From NCBI GenBank assembly GCA_019054805.1, contig JAHQIY010000006.1, positions 2,046,001-2,110,000 on the forward strand: DNA of 64,000 bases. Direction: 5' to 3'. The DNA comes from Brachionus manjavacas (lineage: Eukaryota; Rotifera; Eurotatoria; Ploima; Brachionidae). The position numbers and the translations under genes were made by a program. The notes under the pieces are model-generated. The model searched no databases. It worked only from the letters and a program-made list of their open reading frames with translations, and was not told the origin of the DNA. This document shows, in pieces, positions 22,930 through 33,837 of this stretch. The stretch's first letter is position 1. The number at the start of each line of letters is the position of its first letter.

Positions 22930-23700
22930 AAGACTGTTCATTTTATTTCTTTTTGGTAAGTCATTTATAAAATGCTAAAAAAGAAGTCGACTAATTACTG
23001 ACCCTTGTGGAACTACTCCTTTGACACGATATTGATCACTGAGATGACCATTTAAATTTACTATAAAAGATCTTAAATGCAGAAACAATCTTATCTAATA
23101 TATAAGATAAGGAAGTAGATTAATTCTAATTAGCTTGGAAATTATTACATAGTGACAAACTCTATCAAAAGCTTTAGAAATATCAAAATAAAGACAACAT
23201 ACTTTTTTCTTTCATTAAAAGACTCTTCAACTTTTTGAATAAGAAAATAAACATGTTCTCTAAATCCTGATCCTGTTTTTTTCAAGTATTTGTAATTTCT
23301 AATAGAGTAAAAGGCTCGTTAAATTATTTGTACTTTTTATTGTTAAGAAATTTTATCTCTTGTGATACTTAACTATTATCGTCGGATTCAACAAAATCAA
23401 GATGAGTACTAAATGTTGATGCTAAAAGATCGCAAAAAAATTTTTCACTTTTCTGTATCTGAATTATATTCCTCTCCATCTTTAATTAGTGAAGGAATTT
23501 GTATTTTAAGTTTTTTGATCTGTACTTTATTTATTTTCATCCAAAAAGGTCTACTTGACAGAGGATTTTTTCCTGTTTTATTTATGAACTCGAGCCAGTT
23601 TTGGTTCAAAAATTCTTTTAGACTGAGAAGTGACTCAGATGTAAGCTTAGTAAAAGTTACCTTAAAAGAAGGACATAAGGAACTATTAATGTGACATGAA
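22930..23700 (-). pseudogene. jockey-type reverse transcriptase fragment
   Basis: Minus-strand conceptual translation gives a linker block (SRPFWMKINKVQ near 23540), RT motif A (VVFIFDISKAFDRV near 23190) and motif B (DQYRVKGVVPQGSVIS near 23010). Several stops and shifts break it. It differs clearly in sequence from the two plus-strand elements around it, so it is a second RT lineage. Endonuclease and C-terminal parts are absent. Confidence 0.7.
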
Positions 23701-23727
23701 TACTTGGGTAAATCTTGATAGACTCTT

Positions 23728-23765
23728 CAATTTGCTTATTTGCTTATTTGCTTATTTGCTTACTT
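23728..23765. repeat. TTGCTTAT microsatellite
   Basis: About four tandem copies of the 8-mer TTGCTTAT upstream of retrotransposon 2. Confidence 0.7.
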
Positions 23766-24052
23766 ATTAAATTAAAATTCGAACAATGAACTTCAATTGC
23801 ATGCTGAATAGAAATAAACGCTTGAATAGATGGAAAGCATAATTCAGTACAAGATGCTCAAGCAGCAAATAATTAAACTAAATTATATATATAAATTTTA
23901 CAAACTACAAATCGAAAAAAAAATTAAAAAATATTGAATTACTTTAAAAAAAGAAAAAAACACACCAAAATATAAGCACACATATGCCAAAAGTAAGGAA
24001 AAAAAAGCTTAAGTAAGCCAAAATAAAATAAAAAGCACGCAGTTTTTGTCAA

Positions 24053-27000
24053 ATGGACTCAAATTTTTTGCTTGAAACAAACTTGCCAACGTTTGGACAG
24101 GGTACCGTATCTGGGCATTCAAAAACTTTGCATGAATGGTGCGGTAATATTTCGAAATTCGTCCTGGAGCTTTCAAATCATGTGAAACACCTAGAGGAAA
24201 GAGAAATTGAGAAAGACATTGAAATAAACAAACTGAAATCTGAATTGGCAGCAGCAAATAAAACAGCAAACTCATCCAACATCAGTAGTCAGTGGGTTCA
24301 AATTGTAAAACAAGGGACAAAAAATGCAAAAAACAAGCCGACCAGCTGTAGCAAATGCAACCATCAGCGAAATGAATGACAATCAAAAGAAAAAAAAATG
24401 TTATTATTTATGGTGTGCCAGAATCAAAGAAAGAGATTCTAACAGACAGGAGGGCAGAAGATGAAGAAAAAATCAAACAAATTCTGACCACTATTGGAAA
24501 AGGTGATGTCAAGCCAGCGTATTCGAGACGCTTGAGATCTAAAGACCTAAGTAAACCAGGCCCAATTCTAGTAGTACTCAAAGAAGAAGCAACAAAAATC
24601 CACTACTCCTAGCAGCCAAAAAGTTGCGAGATTCAAATAATTTCAAATCTTTTTATCTTAGTCCAGATTTGACTGAAACCGAAAGAGCTTTAGACTATGA
24701 ATTGAAGTAACAAAGAAACGAAGCAAATAATGGTCTTTCACAAGACTCGCCCTTTCGATTTGGCATCCCTGGAAATCAGATCGTCAAATTCAAGAAGCAA
24801 TAATCGTTCATCAAAAGCGTAATCAAGTGTGGATAATCTCGAATCTTTAAAATTTATGTATTCAAATGCTTTTTCTGTGGGCAATCAACTTGATGAATTC
24901 AGTCTTGTTATTGAAACATAAAGCCTACAAATTGTGGCAGTTAGTGAGACTTGGTTTAAGAGCATCTCAAATGCAAACATTAAAGGATACAATTTGTAAA
25001 GAAAGGACATAGGTGATGGACGCAGAGGCGGGGTGTATGTCTCTACATTGATGAAAATATCGATTCATTTGAATTGAATGATGCAGGTTTTAATTTAAGT
25101 AAAATTGAACAAATTTGGGTAGTTGTTAACTTTAAATGTGAAAAGTATTTAGTCGGCTGTCTTTATAGGCCAAACGATTATGTTGATATGAACGATTTTG
25201 ATTTAGTCTTCAAACAAGCCAAAGACTATGTGGATGAAAGAGGTTTTAAGGATATTCTAATAATGGGTGACTTTAACTTTCAATCAATCATCTGGTCAAA
25301 TGGCTGTGTTTCAGAAATCTAAAACGAAAATGGCATCGAACATAAATTCAGCGAGACGCTAAGCGACACTTTTCTTTATCAGCATGTAAATGTTCCAACA
25401 TTTCAAATGTCAAACGAAAAAGCTGTCAACACTTTGGATTTGATTTTCACGAATCTTTCTGGCAGTGTGTTTGCAATCGATACAAAATTTGTGCTTGGTA
25501 ACATTAATAAAGGACATCTGGTTATCTTTTTCAATTTTGAAAAAATTTCTGATTTTTTATCAAATATTGATTGGGTGCACTTATTTGAGAATTTAAATAT
25601 TCAGGAAATGTACAATGAGTTTATTTTCTATGTCAGCGAAGCTAGTAATCGATTCATTCCAGTGACGGATGGCTCTAAAAAGAAAAGTATCTCAAATCCT
25701 TGGATAAAAGATGATCTCAAGATCTTAATTAGGAACAAAAAAAATCTTAGATACAGGAACTGTTCATGTAACTGGAAGGATATGAATCTTTATAATGATA
25801 ACAAAAGTATTTGTAAATTAGTTTCTTCGGAAAAAGAGCCAGACTAACTTATGAACAAAATTTAGTGGATAAAGCTAAGAAGAATCCAAAATTATTATTC
25901 AAATATCTAAATGATCAACAAGTAATCAGAGAATCAATCAAAGCATTAAAGAAGTCAAACAATGAATTAACGCAAGAATCAAAAGAGATATCAAATCTAC
26001 TAAATAAATGTTTTCAAGATTTTTTTGTTTTTGAACAAGATGGGGAGCTTCCACCTTTTGTAGCTGAACTTAATGAAAACTGTTCAGAATATATTGACAT
26101 TGAACCAAATGATATTAGTTATGAAGTGGTTTATAAAAAATTACAAGACCTTAATCAAAATAAATCATGTGGTGTAGACAAGCTTCATCCGCTATTGCTA
26201 AAAAACTGTGCTAAAATCCTTTACTGTTCCTTTAACTTAATTTTCAGAAAGTCTTTATCTAATAGTCAGCTTCCAATACAATTCAGATCAGCAAATATTA
26301 CTCCATTGTTTAAAAAAGGTGAAAAATCAACGGCCAGCAATTATCGTCCCGTGTCTTTAACTTCAATTCCGTGCAAAATAATGGAAAGCATAATAAAAGC
26401 CAAAATGGAAGACTATCTTTATAAGAACAATATTATATCTAAAGAACAGCATGGATTTGTCAAGAAAAAGTCATGTACATCTAATCTTCTGGAAACTCTA
26501 GATCTCATCTAGACAAAAGTATTCCTGTTGATGTAATTCTGCTAGATTTTGCGAAATCATTTGATACTGTTCCGCGCAGACGACTAATAGCTAAATTGAA
26601 AGCGTATGGCTTTGATGGTCTGACACTAAAATGGATTGAAGCTTTCTTGAAAAATAGAAACCAAAAGGAATAGAGAATATTGTCAAAATGTATGCAGATG
26701 ATACAAAAATATTCTCGCAAACGGTATCAGAAATAAGCGCAATGAAACTTCAATCAGATTTAGATTTAATTTTCAAGTGGACTCAAGATTGGCTTCTTCT
26801 CTTCAACACATCAAAATGTGTGGTTTTGCATTACGGTCATAAAAACAAAGAATTCACTTATTTTATTAATGGTAAACAGTTATCAACGTCTGAAACCGAA
26901 AGAGATCTTGGAGTTATCTTCAATACAAATCTCAAATGGAAAAATCAAGTGATAGAGGCTACAAACAAAGCAAATCAAATGTTGGGTCGCATCAGGAAAT

Positions 27001-27563
27001 CATTCGCTCGTTTTGATTGTAAGTTATTTAGATCATTGTATTTAACTTTTGTTCGTCCTCTTTTGTAATTTGCTGTGCCTGTATGGTCTCCATTTCTTAA
27101 GTCGGATTGTGAGAATCTTGAGAGGATTCAACGCAGAGCTACGAAATTTGTTTCTTCAATTAGAAACAAACCGTATGAAAGCAGATTGAAGGCTTTAAAC
27201 ATTCCAAATCTGGTGGAAAGAAGAAAAAGAGGTGATCTGATTCAATTATACAAGTTCATGCATGGAATAGAATTGGTTGAAAAAAGCAACAATTTTCATG
27301 TCACCAAAATCCAAGGAAGAGGTCACTGCTTCAAATATCACAAAGAAATTTCGAGGCTCCAACAAAGAGATAACTTTTTTTTCAACAGAACCGCTAACAT
27401 ATGGAACTCACTGCCAAATCAATTAGTTGAAGTCACAAATGTTAACAGCTTTAAAGCAGGCATTGATAAAATCACATCAATCACATCAGCTGTCATAGTG
27501 TGCCTTATCATCACACTCGCTGGCTAGCCAGCTACAGTCAAAACTACTAGTACTACTACTACT
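24053..27563 (+). mobile_element. CR1/L2-like non-LTR retrotransposon 2, dead, with ORF1
   Basis: ORF1 remnant at 24053..24612. A coiled-coil stretch (LEEREIEKDIEINKLKSEL) is followed, after a frameshift near 24370, by a KKKNVIIYGVPES module typical of ORF1 RNA-binding domains. ORF2 starts near 24850: endonuclease blocks AVSETWFK, GRRGGVYVS, GCLYRPN and an intact GDFNFQ, but KGHLVI replaces the SDH motif. RT is at about 26110..26690 (NKSCGVDKLHPLLLK, NYRPVSLTSIPCKIM, LLDFAKSFDTVPRRR), then an internal deletion removing motif B. MYADDTKIF follows at 26688, then thumb and C-terminus to 27527 (VPVWSPF, RIQRRATKFV). In-frame stops, e.g. 26510 and 27066, break it. The 3' end carries (CTA/ACT)n at 27542..27563, like element 1. 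Confidence 0.85.
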
Positions 27564-28218
27564 AATTTAATAAGTTAAATAAAATAAAGCACCATGTACC
27601 AAAAATTAAGATGGATAATTGTTACGCATCCCTTAATTAACTATCAAGACTTCTTAAAGAAAAAGAATTTTAAAATATAACTTAAAACAAATAATGGAAA
27701 CATAGAAACTAAAACTAAATATAACTACCATTTTTTTTGAAAACTAAATTTTTCTTAGATAAAAATTTAAAAAATAATTATAAATACAGGCTTTTAGCCT
27801 GTAATATCTGGTTAAAAAAAAGTGTAAAGATAAAAATTAACATCTGTATTTTCAAAATATTCAAGTCTAAATATTAAAAAGATAAAAAGAATTCAGTGGC
27901 TTAATCAACTACATGAAAAAAAGGAAAAATAAAAAAACTGTGCTTATTAAAATATTTTAATAGAAAAATTAATCTGCCATCATTAAATTTATTTGTTTCA
28001 GCTGAACAAGATCAAAAACTAAAAATCAAGCTAATTGATTTTTTTTAATAGAATTTATAGTAAGATTTTGTTGCATTTTAAAAATTGAAAAAAAAATCAA
28101 TTAAGTTGGATTAGAAATAATAAAAATTGAGAATCTTAAATGATTTTTCAAAAAATTTTATTCAAATAAAGGCCTTAATTTAAAAAAATGAAAAGAATAC
28201 AAGGATATTTGAAATTTT
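27564..28218. other. flank between retrotransposon 2 and copy E
   Basis: 27780..28218 is the 3' flank of the repeat-protein gene and matches 7725..8160 closely. The preceding 200 bp show nothing recognisable. Confidence 0.5.
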
Positions 28219-28515
28219 TCACCATAAGGCAGCAGTAGAACCACATCCCAAGTTTAATGGTGCAGCAGTGTTCCAGTGTCCCCAGTTAAGTGGAGCATCA
28301 GTTAACGGAAGAGTGTTCAAATGATTGTAAACTAGTGGAGCATCAGTTAAGGGAAGAGTGTTCAAATGATTGTAAGCTAGTGGAGCAGCAGTCAATGGAA
28401 GAGTATTCCAATTGTTGTAAGCGAGTGGAGCAGCACTCAAAGGCAAAGTATTCCAATGGTTCCAGGCAAGTGGAGTAGCAGCTAATGGAGCAGTCAATGA
28501 TAATCCGCAAGTCAT
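28219..28515 (-). CDS. 15-residue tandem-repeat protein, 98 aa (copy E)
   Basis: Four units; the last two are both YNHL/T-D type, one with Val (APLVYNHLNT). This suggests a recent internal duplication of the fourth unit rather than of the W/NNW unit as in copies A and D. It ends A-A-L-W. TATTTATA is at 28594..28601; 3' flank of the A type. Intact and divergent from copy F. Confidence 0.8.
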   Translation of the reverse strand: MTCGLSLTAPLAATPLAWNHWNTLPLSAAPLAYNNWNTLPLTAAPLAYNHLNTLPLTDAPLVYNHLNTLPLTDAPLNWGHWNTAAPLNLGCGSTAALW

Positions 28516-28904
28516 TTTTTAGTTTATTTAAGTTTCTTTAAAATAATATTTGAATTCTAAATGAATGTTTGATGATTTTTTTTTAATTCTCAGTATTTAT
28601 ATGCTTTGGTATTGCTTTGTTTACAAAATACACCATTTTATGTCACTAATATAATTTGATTTATTTCTTTTAAAAACAATCAAATATTGCCTAATTCTTT
28701 ATTTTAAACAACAAATATTTGGAAATAATTTGATATATACATTTATTATTCAATAGAATAAAGCCTATTGAAATCAATTTTAATTAATTATTTTTTGAAT
28801 TAAATCTTGGGGATATAAATATTGAAAATTTTCAAAAAAAAATCATCAAACATTCATTTAGAATTCAATTTTTATTTTAAAGAAACCTAAACAAACCAAA
28901 AAAA
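28516..28904. promoter_or_regulatory. bidirectional promoter of repeat-protein pair E/F
   Basis: 389 bp. TATTTATA at 28594..28601 (minus) and TATAAATA at 28814..28821 (plus). The central blocks match 8458..8845 with scattered changes, so spacing and both core elements are conserved despite sequence drift. Confidence 0.65.
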
Positions 28905-29156
28905 ATGACTTGTGGATTATCATTGAATGCTCCATTAGCTGCTGCTCCACTTACTTGGAACCATTGGAATACTTTGCCTTTGAGTGCTGCTCCACTCGCT
29001 TACAACAATTGGAATACTCTTCCTTTGACATCTGCTCCACTAGCTTACAATCATTTGAACACTCTTCCATTAACTGATGCTCCACTCAACTGGGGACACT
29101 GGAACACTGCTGCACCATTAAACTTGGGATGTGGTTCTACTTCTGCTTTATGGTAG
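28905..29156 (+). CDS. 15-residue tandem-repeat protein, 83 aa (copy F)
   Basis: Three units; variants include GLSLNAPLA near the start and T-S-A in place of S-A-A. It ends S-A-L-W. TATAAATA is 84-91 bp upstream of ATG. The 3' flank (29157..29422) is almost identical to that of copy B. Intact. Confidence 0.8.
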   Translation: MTCGLSLNAPLAAAPLTWNHWNTLPLSAAPLAYNNWNTLPLTSAPLAYNHLNTLPLTDAPLNWGHWNTAAPLNLGCGSTSALW

Positions 29157-29650
29157 ATTTTTTAATTCCGAAGAATCATTTAACTTTTTTAATTTTCTTA
29201 CAAAAAATTGAATCAAAATAAAGGCCTTTAAAAAAAAAATTCAACAATCAATTTTTAAGATACTTTTTCTAAGTTCTTTTTATTATAATGAAATTCTTGC
29301 TATGTAGAAGTTAATGTGTTTTTTTCCTGAGACTGATCAAAAAAGTTACAAAACCTTCTTTACTGTTTAATATCAATGAATCATGTTATAAATGCTCTAC
29401 ATTAACTAAATGATCTGGATTGTAATAAACAAAAACGGTCATTAAAACATTGTTTAAAGGTTATTAAATTGTTTTTTATGTATAATTTTATTAAAAAATT
29501 TTTATTCAAATAGATTTTTATCCGCGAATAATATATTAAAAAAACAAAAATAATATTTTCTAGAACAAAAATTCTGATGTTAGTGTCTATTTTGTTTTAG
29601 AAAAATTAAATTAAATAAAGTCAAATATAATTGAGTTAGTAACTATTTTA
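29157..29650. other. copy F 3' flank and AT-rich spacer
   Basis: 29157..29422 matches the copy B flank. 29424..29470 matches 10972..11018 (CGGTCATTAAAACATTGTTT), so another piece of the inverted-repeat spacer is also shared. No gene is seen in the rest. Confidence 0.5.
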
Positions 29651-29839
29651 TTTCTTTGAAAGCTACTTTGATCTTATATAAACAAGTATATTATTATTAT
29701 TATTTATTCATAAAATTATCTAAAAAATATATATCTAAAGAAATTTTTATTTCAATAATTAATTTAAGGCCTTCTAAAGGTGATTCCGAGAAGATGAGTT
29801 TATTGATGTTATACATAAAGGAAATTATTGAGCTAGACA

Positions 29840-30196
29840 ATAAAAATGTCTTTTATCGAAGAAATCCCAAACAACTTATGTGATTGCAGTATGTTCTCGG
29901 TTAAGTAAGTTTTTATTCACCTAACAATTCTCTAAAACTTTTACTAAATTTTTTTTTAAGAACAAGGAATTAGCAATGAAAATTCCACTAGAAAGAAAGC
30001 GTCGTCCAGTTCGCCTTAAAGCTTCAACCAATGCCTTAACTCGTCAGCCAAATGAAACTCAAAATGTAAATGATTTGGATCAGATTCGCAGCCCCAAGTT
30101 AAAAAAAAGCGGTAGACCAGTTGGAACAAACAAAAAAAAAATTAAAAAAATTGAATTTTATTTTTGTCTATGTTTAATTATTTTTGTTCTAATTTG
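29840..30196 (+). pseudogene. MULE transposase C-terminal remnant with AT-hook
   Basis: Near 29875 one frame reads TYVIAVCSRL, resembling the end of a SWIM-type zinc finger (the ...VIAVCSRL stretch). A GTAAGT donor at 29905 and an AAG acceptor at 29960 suggest an intron of 56 nt. The downstream frame NKELAMKIPLERKRRPVRLK followed by KKSGRPVGTNKKK is the basic, AT-hook-like tail of these transposases. The exon phases differ by one base, so the fragment appears frameshifted. The catalytic core is absent. Confidence 0.45.
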
Positions 30197-30444
30197 ATAT
30201 AAATTGTATTACTTTTTTTATTTATGTACCTTTTTTATTATAAAAGAAAAAAAAATACATTTGTTCCTTAGTTCAGTAATTTTGTTTTTTATTTCAATAT
30301 TAATAACATAATTAATAATTACATGCCATTTTTATCTGCTGATTCAAAAGAATATTAATATTGAACTTGACGTACTTAGTATTTTGTCTGTACCTTATTC
30401 CTAAACTTAATAAATATTTCAAAGTATTAATTTTAGCAACAATA

Positions 30445-31136
30445 AGTAATTTTGTTAAAATGGCAAAATAAACAGGATAACGAAATATGTCGTTCATTTA
30501 CAATGGCATTCATAGGAGCCGCAATTAGGCATTACGATATTAATTGGTATTATTATCCTTAAATTTTATGTTAGCTGATTGATCTTATAAAAAAGGATTA
30601 TAACTAAAAAATTCTTCCACTATTTTTGGGGCTGTGTGTTGTATACTCTCTATCTTAGCATCTTCGCCTGCTGACATGTTTTTCCATGCTTCTGATTCAA
30701 ATTCTAGATGTGGCCTTACAAATGTTCGGTATTGTTCTTTGAAAAACTCTTTGTTTTGTATCTGAATGTCCTCTTTATTCTACCTTGAATCTAACTAGCC
30801 TTGGCTGCCTCGACCTGTGCCTTGTTCTTTTAAAACATGCTTCTTTTTTGTTGATGTCCTTTTGTGGTCCATTATCTTGTCCTTTATCATACCTCGCTAA
30901 AACTTTATGTCGACTTTCATTGAACGGTGTGCATCTCGCAGTTGTTCTATTTCGCAAATTTTACCTACTCTGTCCAGATTAGATTTCGATTTTGTTGCAT
31001 ATTAAAAATTGAAAAAAAAATCAATTAAGTTGGATTAGGAATAATAAAAATTGAGAATATGAATAAGATATGATTTTTCAAACAATTTTATTCAAATAAA
31101 GGCCTAAATTTAAAAAAATGAAGAGAATACAAGGAT
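30445..31136 (-). pseudogene. RT thumb fragment plus orphan repeat-gene 3' flank (segmental duplicate 2)
   Basis: Direct duplicate of 12530..13206. The minus strand gives FKEQYRTFVRPHLEFESEAW and a following IESIQHTAPK, the thumb region of a CR1/jockey RT. The right part (30985..31136) is the 3' flank of a minus-strand repeat-protein gene, but the gene itself is absent. Sequence diverges right where the stop codon should be, so this marks a lost tenth copy. Confidence 0.65.
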
Positions 31137-31243
31137 GTTTGAAATTTATTATTTTTTTTCTATCTAATTTTTTAATACTACATAAGCTTTTTTCTAAATA
31201 GATGAAAAAATTTCATAATAAGTGAACTAGTAGCGATTAAAAC

Positions 31244-31558
31244 CTGAGAGCAAGAATTGTACCAGTAAAAGTTGAACCATAGTTTACCTAACCGACTAGA
31301 CCCGAAAAACTTGTTTTTTTTCTTTTTAAATTTTAACTTTTGTGGTAATTGACTTTCGTTTGATGCATTTTAACAAAAACTCAATTAATGAAAAATGGAA
31401 AGCAGAGAGTAGATAGTTATTTAAACTTCAAATATTATCTTAAGGATCATCATATCACAAAACTAGAGTCAAAATTTAAAAGAAAAAAAAAGTTTTTCGG
31501 ATCTAGTCGGTTATGTAAACTATGGTTCAACTATTACTGGTACAATTCTTGCTCTCAG
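31244..31558. mobile_element. 315-bp inverted-repeat element (MITE-like)
   Basis: Terminal inverted repeats of about 67 bp start CTGAGAGCAAGAATTGTACC and end GGTACAATTCTTGCTCTCAG. They match at more than 90% by eye (differences include AAAG/ATTA and GGT/TGT). The centre is AT-rich and non-coding. No clear target duplication. It lies where the missing repeat-protein gene would have been. Confidence 0.7.
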
Positions 31559-31954
31559 ATATAGTTGCAATACTTACTTAAAATTAATTTATTTTAGAAG
31601 CTTAAAAAGTTGTTTAAAGCATCGCCTTTATTCAATGTTTTTTCAACATTGGATACATTTTGTAATTCAAACACAAAAAATAAAACCATATCTTCATAGA
31701 AATATTAATCTGCCATCATTAAGTGTATTTGTTTCAGCTGAACAAGATCAAAAACTAAAGATCAAGCTAATTGAATTTTTTTAATAGAATTTATAGTAAG
31801 ATTTTGTTGCATTTTAAAAATTGAAAAAAAAATCAATTAAGTTGGATTAGGAATAATAAAAATTGAAAATATTAAATGATTTTTCAAAAAATTTTATTCA
31901 AATAAAGGCCTTAATTTAAAAAAATAAAGAGAATACAAGGATATTTGAAATTTT

Positions 31955-32206
31955 TCACCATAAGGCAGCAGTAGAACCACATCCCAAGTTTAATGGTGCA
32001 GCAGTGTTCCAGTGTCCCCAGTTGAGTGGAGCATCAGTTAACGGAAGAGTGTTCAAATGATTGTAAGCTAGTGGAGCAGCAGCCAAAGGAAGAGTATTCC
32101 GATTGTTGTAAGCGAGTGGAGCAGCACTCAAAGGCAAAGTATTCCAATGGTTCCAGGCAAGTGGAGTAGCAGCTAATGGAGCAGTCAGTGATAATCCGCA
32201 AGTCAT
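31955..32206 (-). CDS. 15-residue tandem-repeat protein, 83 aa (copy G, solitary)
   Basis: Three units, one with Trp changed to Arg (YNNRNT) and one S-A changed to A-A, the most diverged copy. It ends A-A-L-W and its 3' flank is of the A type. It keeps TATTTATA at 32291..32298 and the leader, but no partner gene lies on the right. The intergenic half continues to about 32515 and then stops matching. Open frame intact. Confidence 0.75.
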   Translation of the reverse strand: MTCGLSLTAPLAATPLAWNHWNTLPLSAAPLAYNNRNTLPLAAAPLAYNHLNTLPLTDAPLNWGHWNTAAPLNLGCGSTAALW

Positions 32207-32515
32207 TTTTTAGTTTATTTAAGTTTCTTTAAAATAATATTTGAATTCTAATTGAATGTTTGATGATTTTTTTTTGTTGAAAATTCTCAGTATTTATATG
32301 CTTTAATGTTCAATAAAGAAATAATTAATTAAAATTGATTTCAATAGGCCTTATTCTATTGAATAAAAAATGATAAGATCCAATAATTTCCAAATATTTG
32401 TTGTTTAAAATAAAGAATTAGGCAATATTTGATTGTTTAAAAGAAATAAATCAAATTATATTATTGACATAAAATGATGTATTTTGTAAACAAAACAATA
32501 CTAAAACATTTATAT
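32207..32515. promoter_or_regulatory. half-orphaned bidirectional promoter upstream of copy G
   Basis: Carries the minus TATA (32291..32298) and the shared central blocks (AATAGGCCTTATTCTATTGA, CCAATAATTTCCAAATATTT). Similarity ends near ACATTTATATGTTG, before the plus-side TATA and leader, so the plus partner was deleted or never transferred. Confidence 0.55.
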
Positions 32516-32909
32516 GTTGTGATTTTTTTTTAGTTTTATTTTTCTTAAAAATACATAGATCTTGGTAAATTCACACTTTTTTAAAATATGAAATTGCTAA
32601 AAAAAGTTAAAAAATTGGTAAAAAATTTGGCAGAAAAGTTAACTTTGTACTAAAATTTCCAAAATTTTCGACCATCGTTTCAAATCAATACCTTATTAAG
32701 AACTCAATTTTTACTTTACTTTAATTTTAAAATGGATTAGTCATTTTATAATAATTTAAATTCAATACATGAGCACTTGTGTGAATTAATTTTGTTAGAA
32801 TCTTATTCTTTTTATCTTGTTCAAAAACAAATATCTAAATATTTAATCTAAAAAAAATAACTCTAACTCGCAAAAAAAAACTAACATTCTTTATTGTAAC
32901 GTTCAACAC

Positions 32910-33448
32910 TCATGTCCCAAAGGCAAGTCGAGGTATTTCAAAATTTGTAAAAGATGCAATTGAGAGGTTTTTTGACGTAGGTGTTACTGCACCAAAAGCG
33001 ATTTTGCGTGCTTTGGAAAAAGAAGGGTATGAAAAGCCATCGATTACCCAACTGAATACTTTTTTGACTGGATTGATAAATCGTTAAATCAACCGATAAA
33101 TAAAAGCCAAGCTGAGGCTCACCTTCTTGCCAAAATCGTTCCTGGAAATCATTTGATGAGTATTCTGACCCATGTTTTGTTTTGCAAATACATTTGGACA
33201 AAATAACTTGGAAAAACAGCACTTGTGCTTTCAAAGCGTATCTCAAAAACTATATTTGTGAAATTCCTCCTGCTGCCAAAACCATACCAATTGGCCAAAA
33301 ACGTAAAAGAGGAAGGCCGAAAGCAACCACGCCAGCTCTAGCCTTTCAAAATGATTTTCCGGACCAACAAGAAGAGCATTTAGTTTCAAATGCTGCTGCT
33401 GCCACTTCGACTAAAAGTGGCCGAGGTCGACCAAAAAAACAAATTTAA
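32910..33448 (+). pseudogene. MULE-type transposase remnant
   Basis: N-terminal block RGISKFVKDAIERFFDVGVT...ILRALEKEGYEKPSITQLN at 32925..33080 ends in a stop. The core with its catalytic residues is missing. The C-terminal block resumes at about 33182 with SWIM-finger debris (LKNYICE) followed by IPIGQKRKRGRPKA and GRGRPKKQI, two AT-hook-like motifs, to the stop at 33448. The architecture matches MULE/FLYWCH-linked transposases with a large central deletion. Confidence 0.6.
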
Positions 33449-33837
33449 TTGCTTTGAGTTTTCTTTTTTCTTTCATTTTTTTAATTTTCATTTGAGTATT
33501 TTTTTTCGTAATAAATAAATTTGTCATTGGTTTCAATAATTTTGCACCCCTTTTTTTTCTAAATATTTTTCATTATTTTATTGCTACTTTTTGTCATAAA
33601 AAAAAATGTTTGTAATTTTTATAAAAAAATTTGTCAGTAGCTTCTATAATTTTGTTATCCTTTTTATTTTATTTTGTCAGTTAATAAAAGAAAAATTTGT
33701 CATATACTTTCTATAAATTTGTCATATGAATAAAATATAAGCGATAAAAAAAGTAATTTCTATATCAAAATCTTTTATTCTCCGTGAGTAACAATTAAAA
33801 AATGAATTTTTTATTTAAATTCTTTACATTAATCTCC

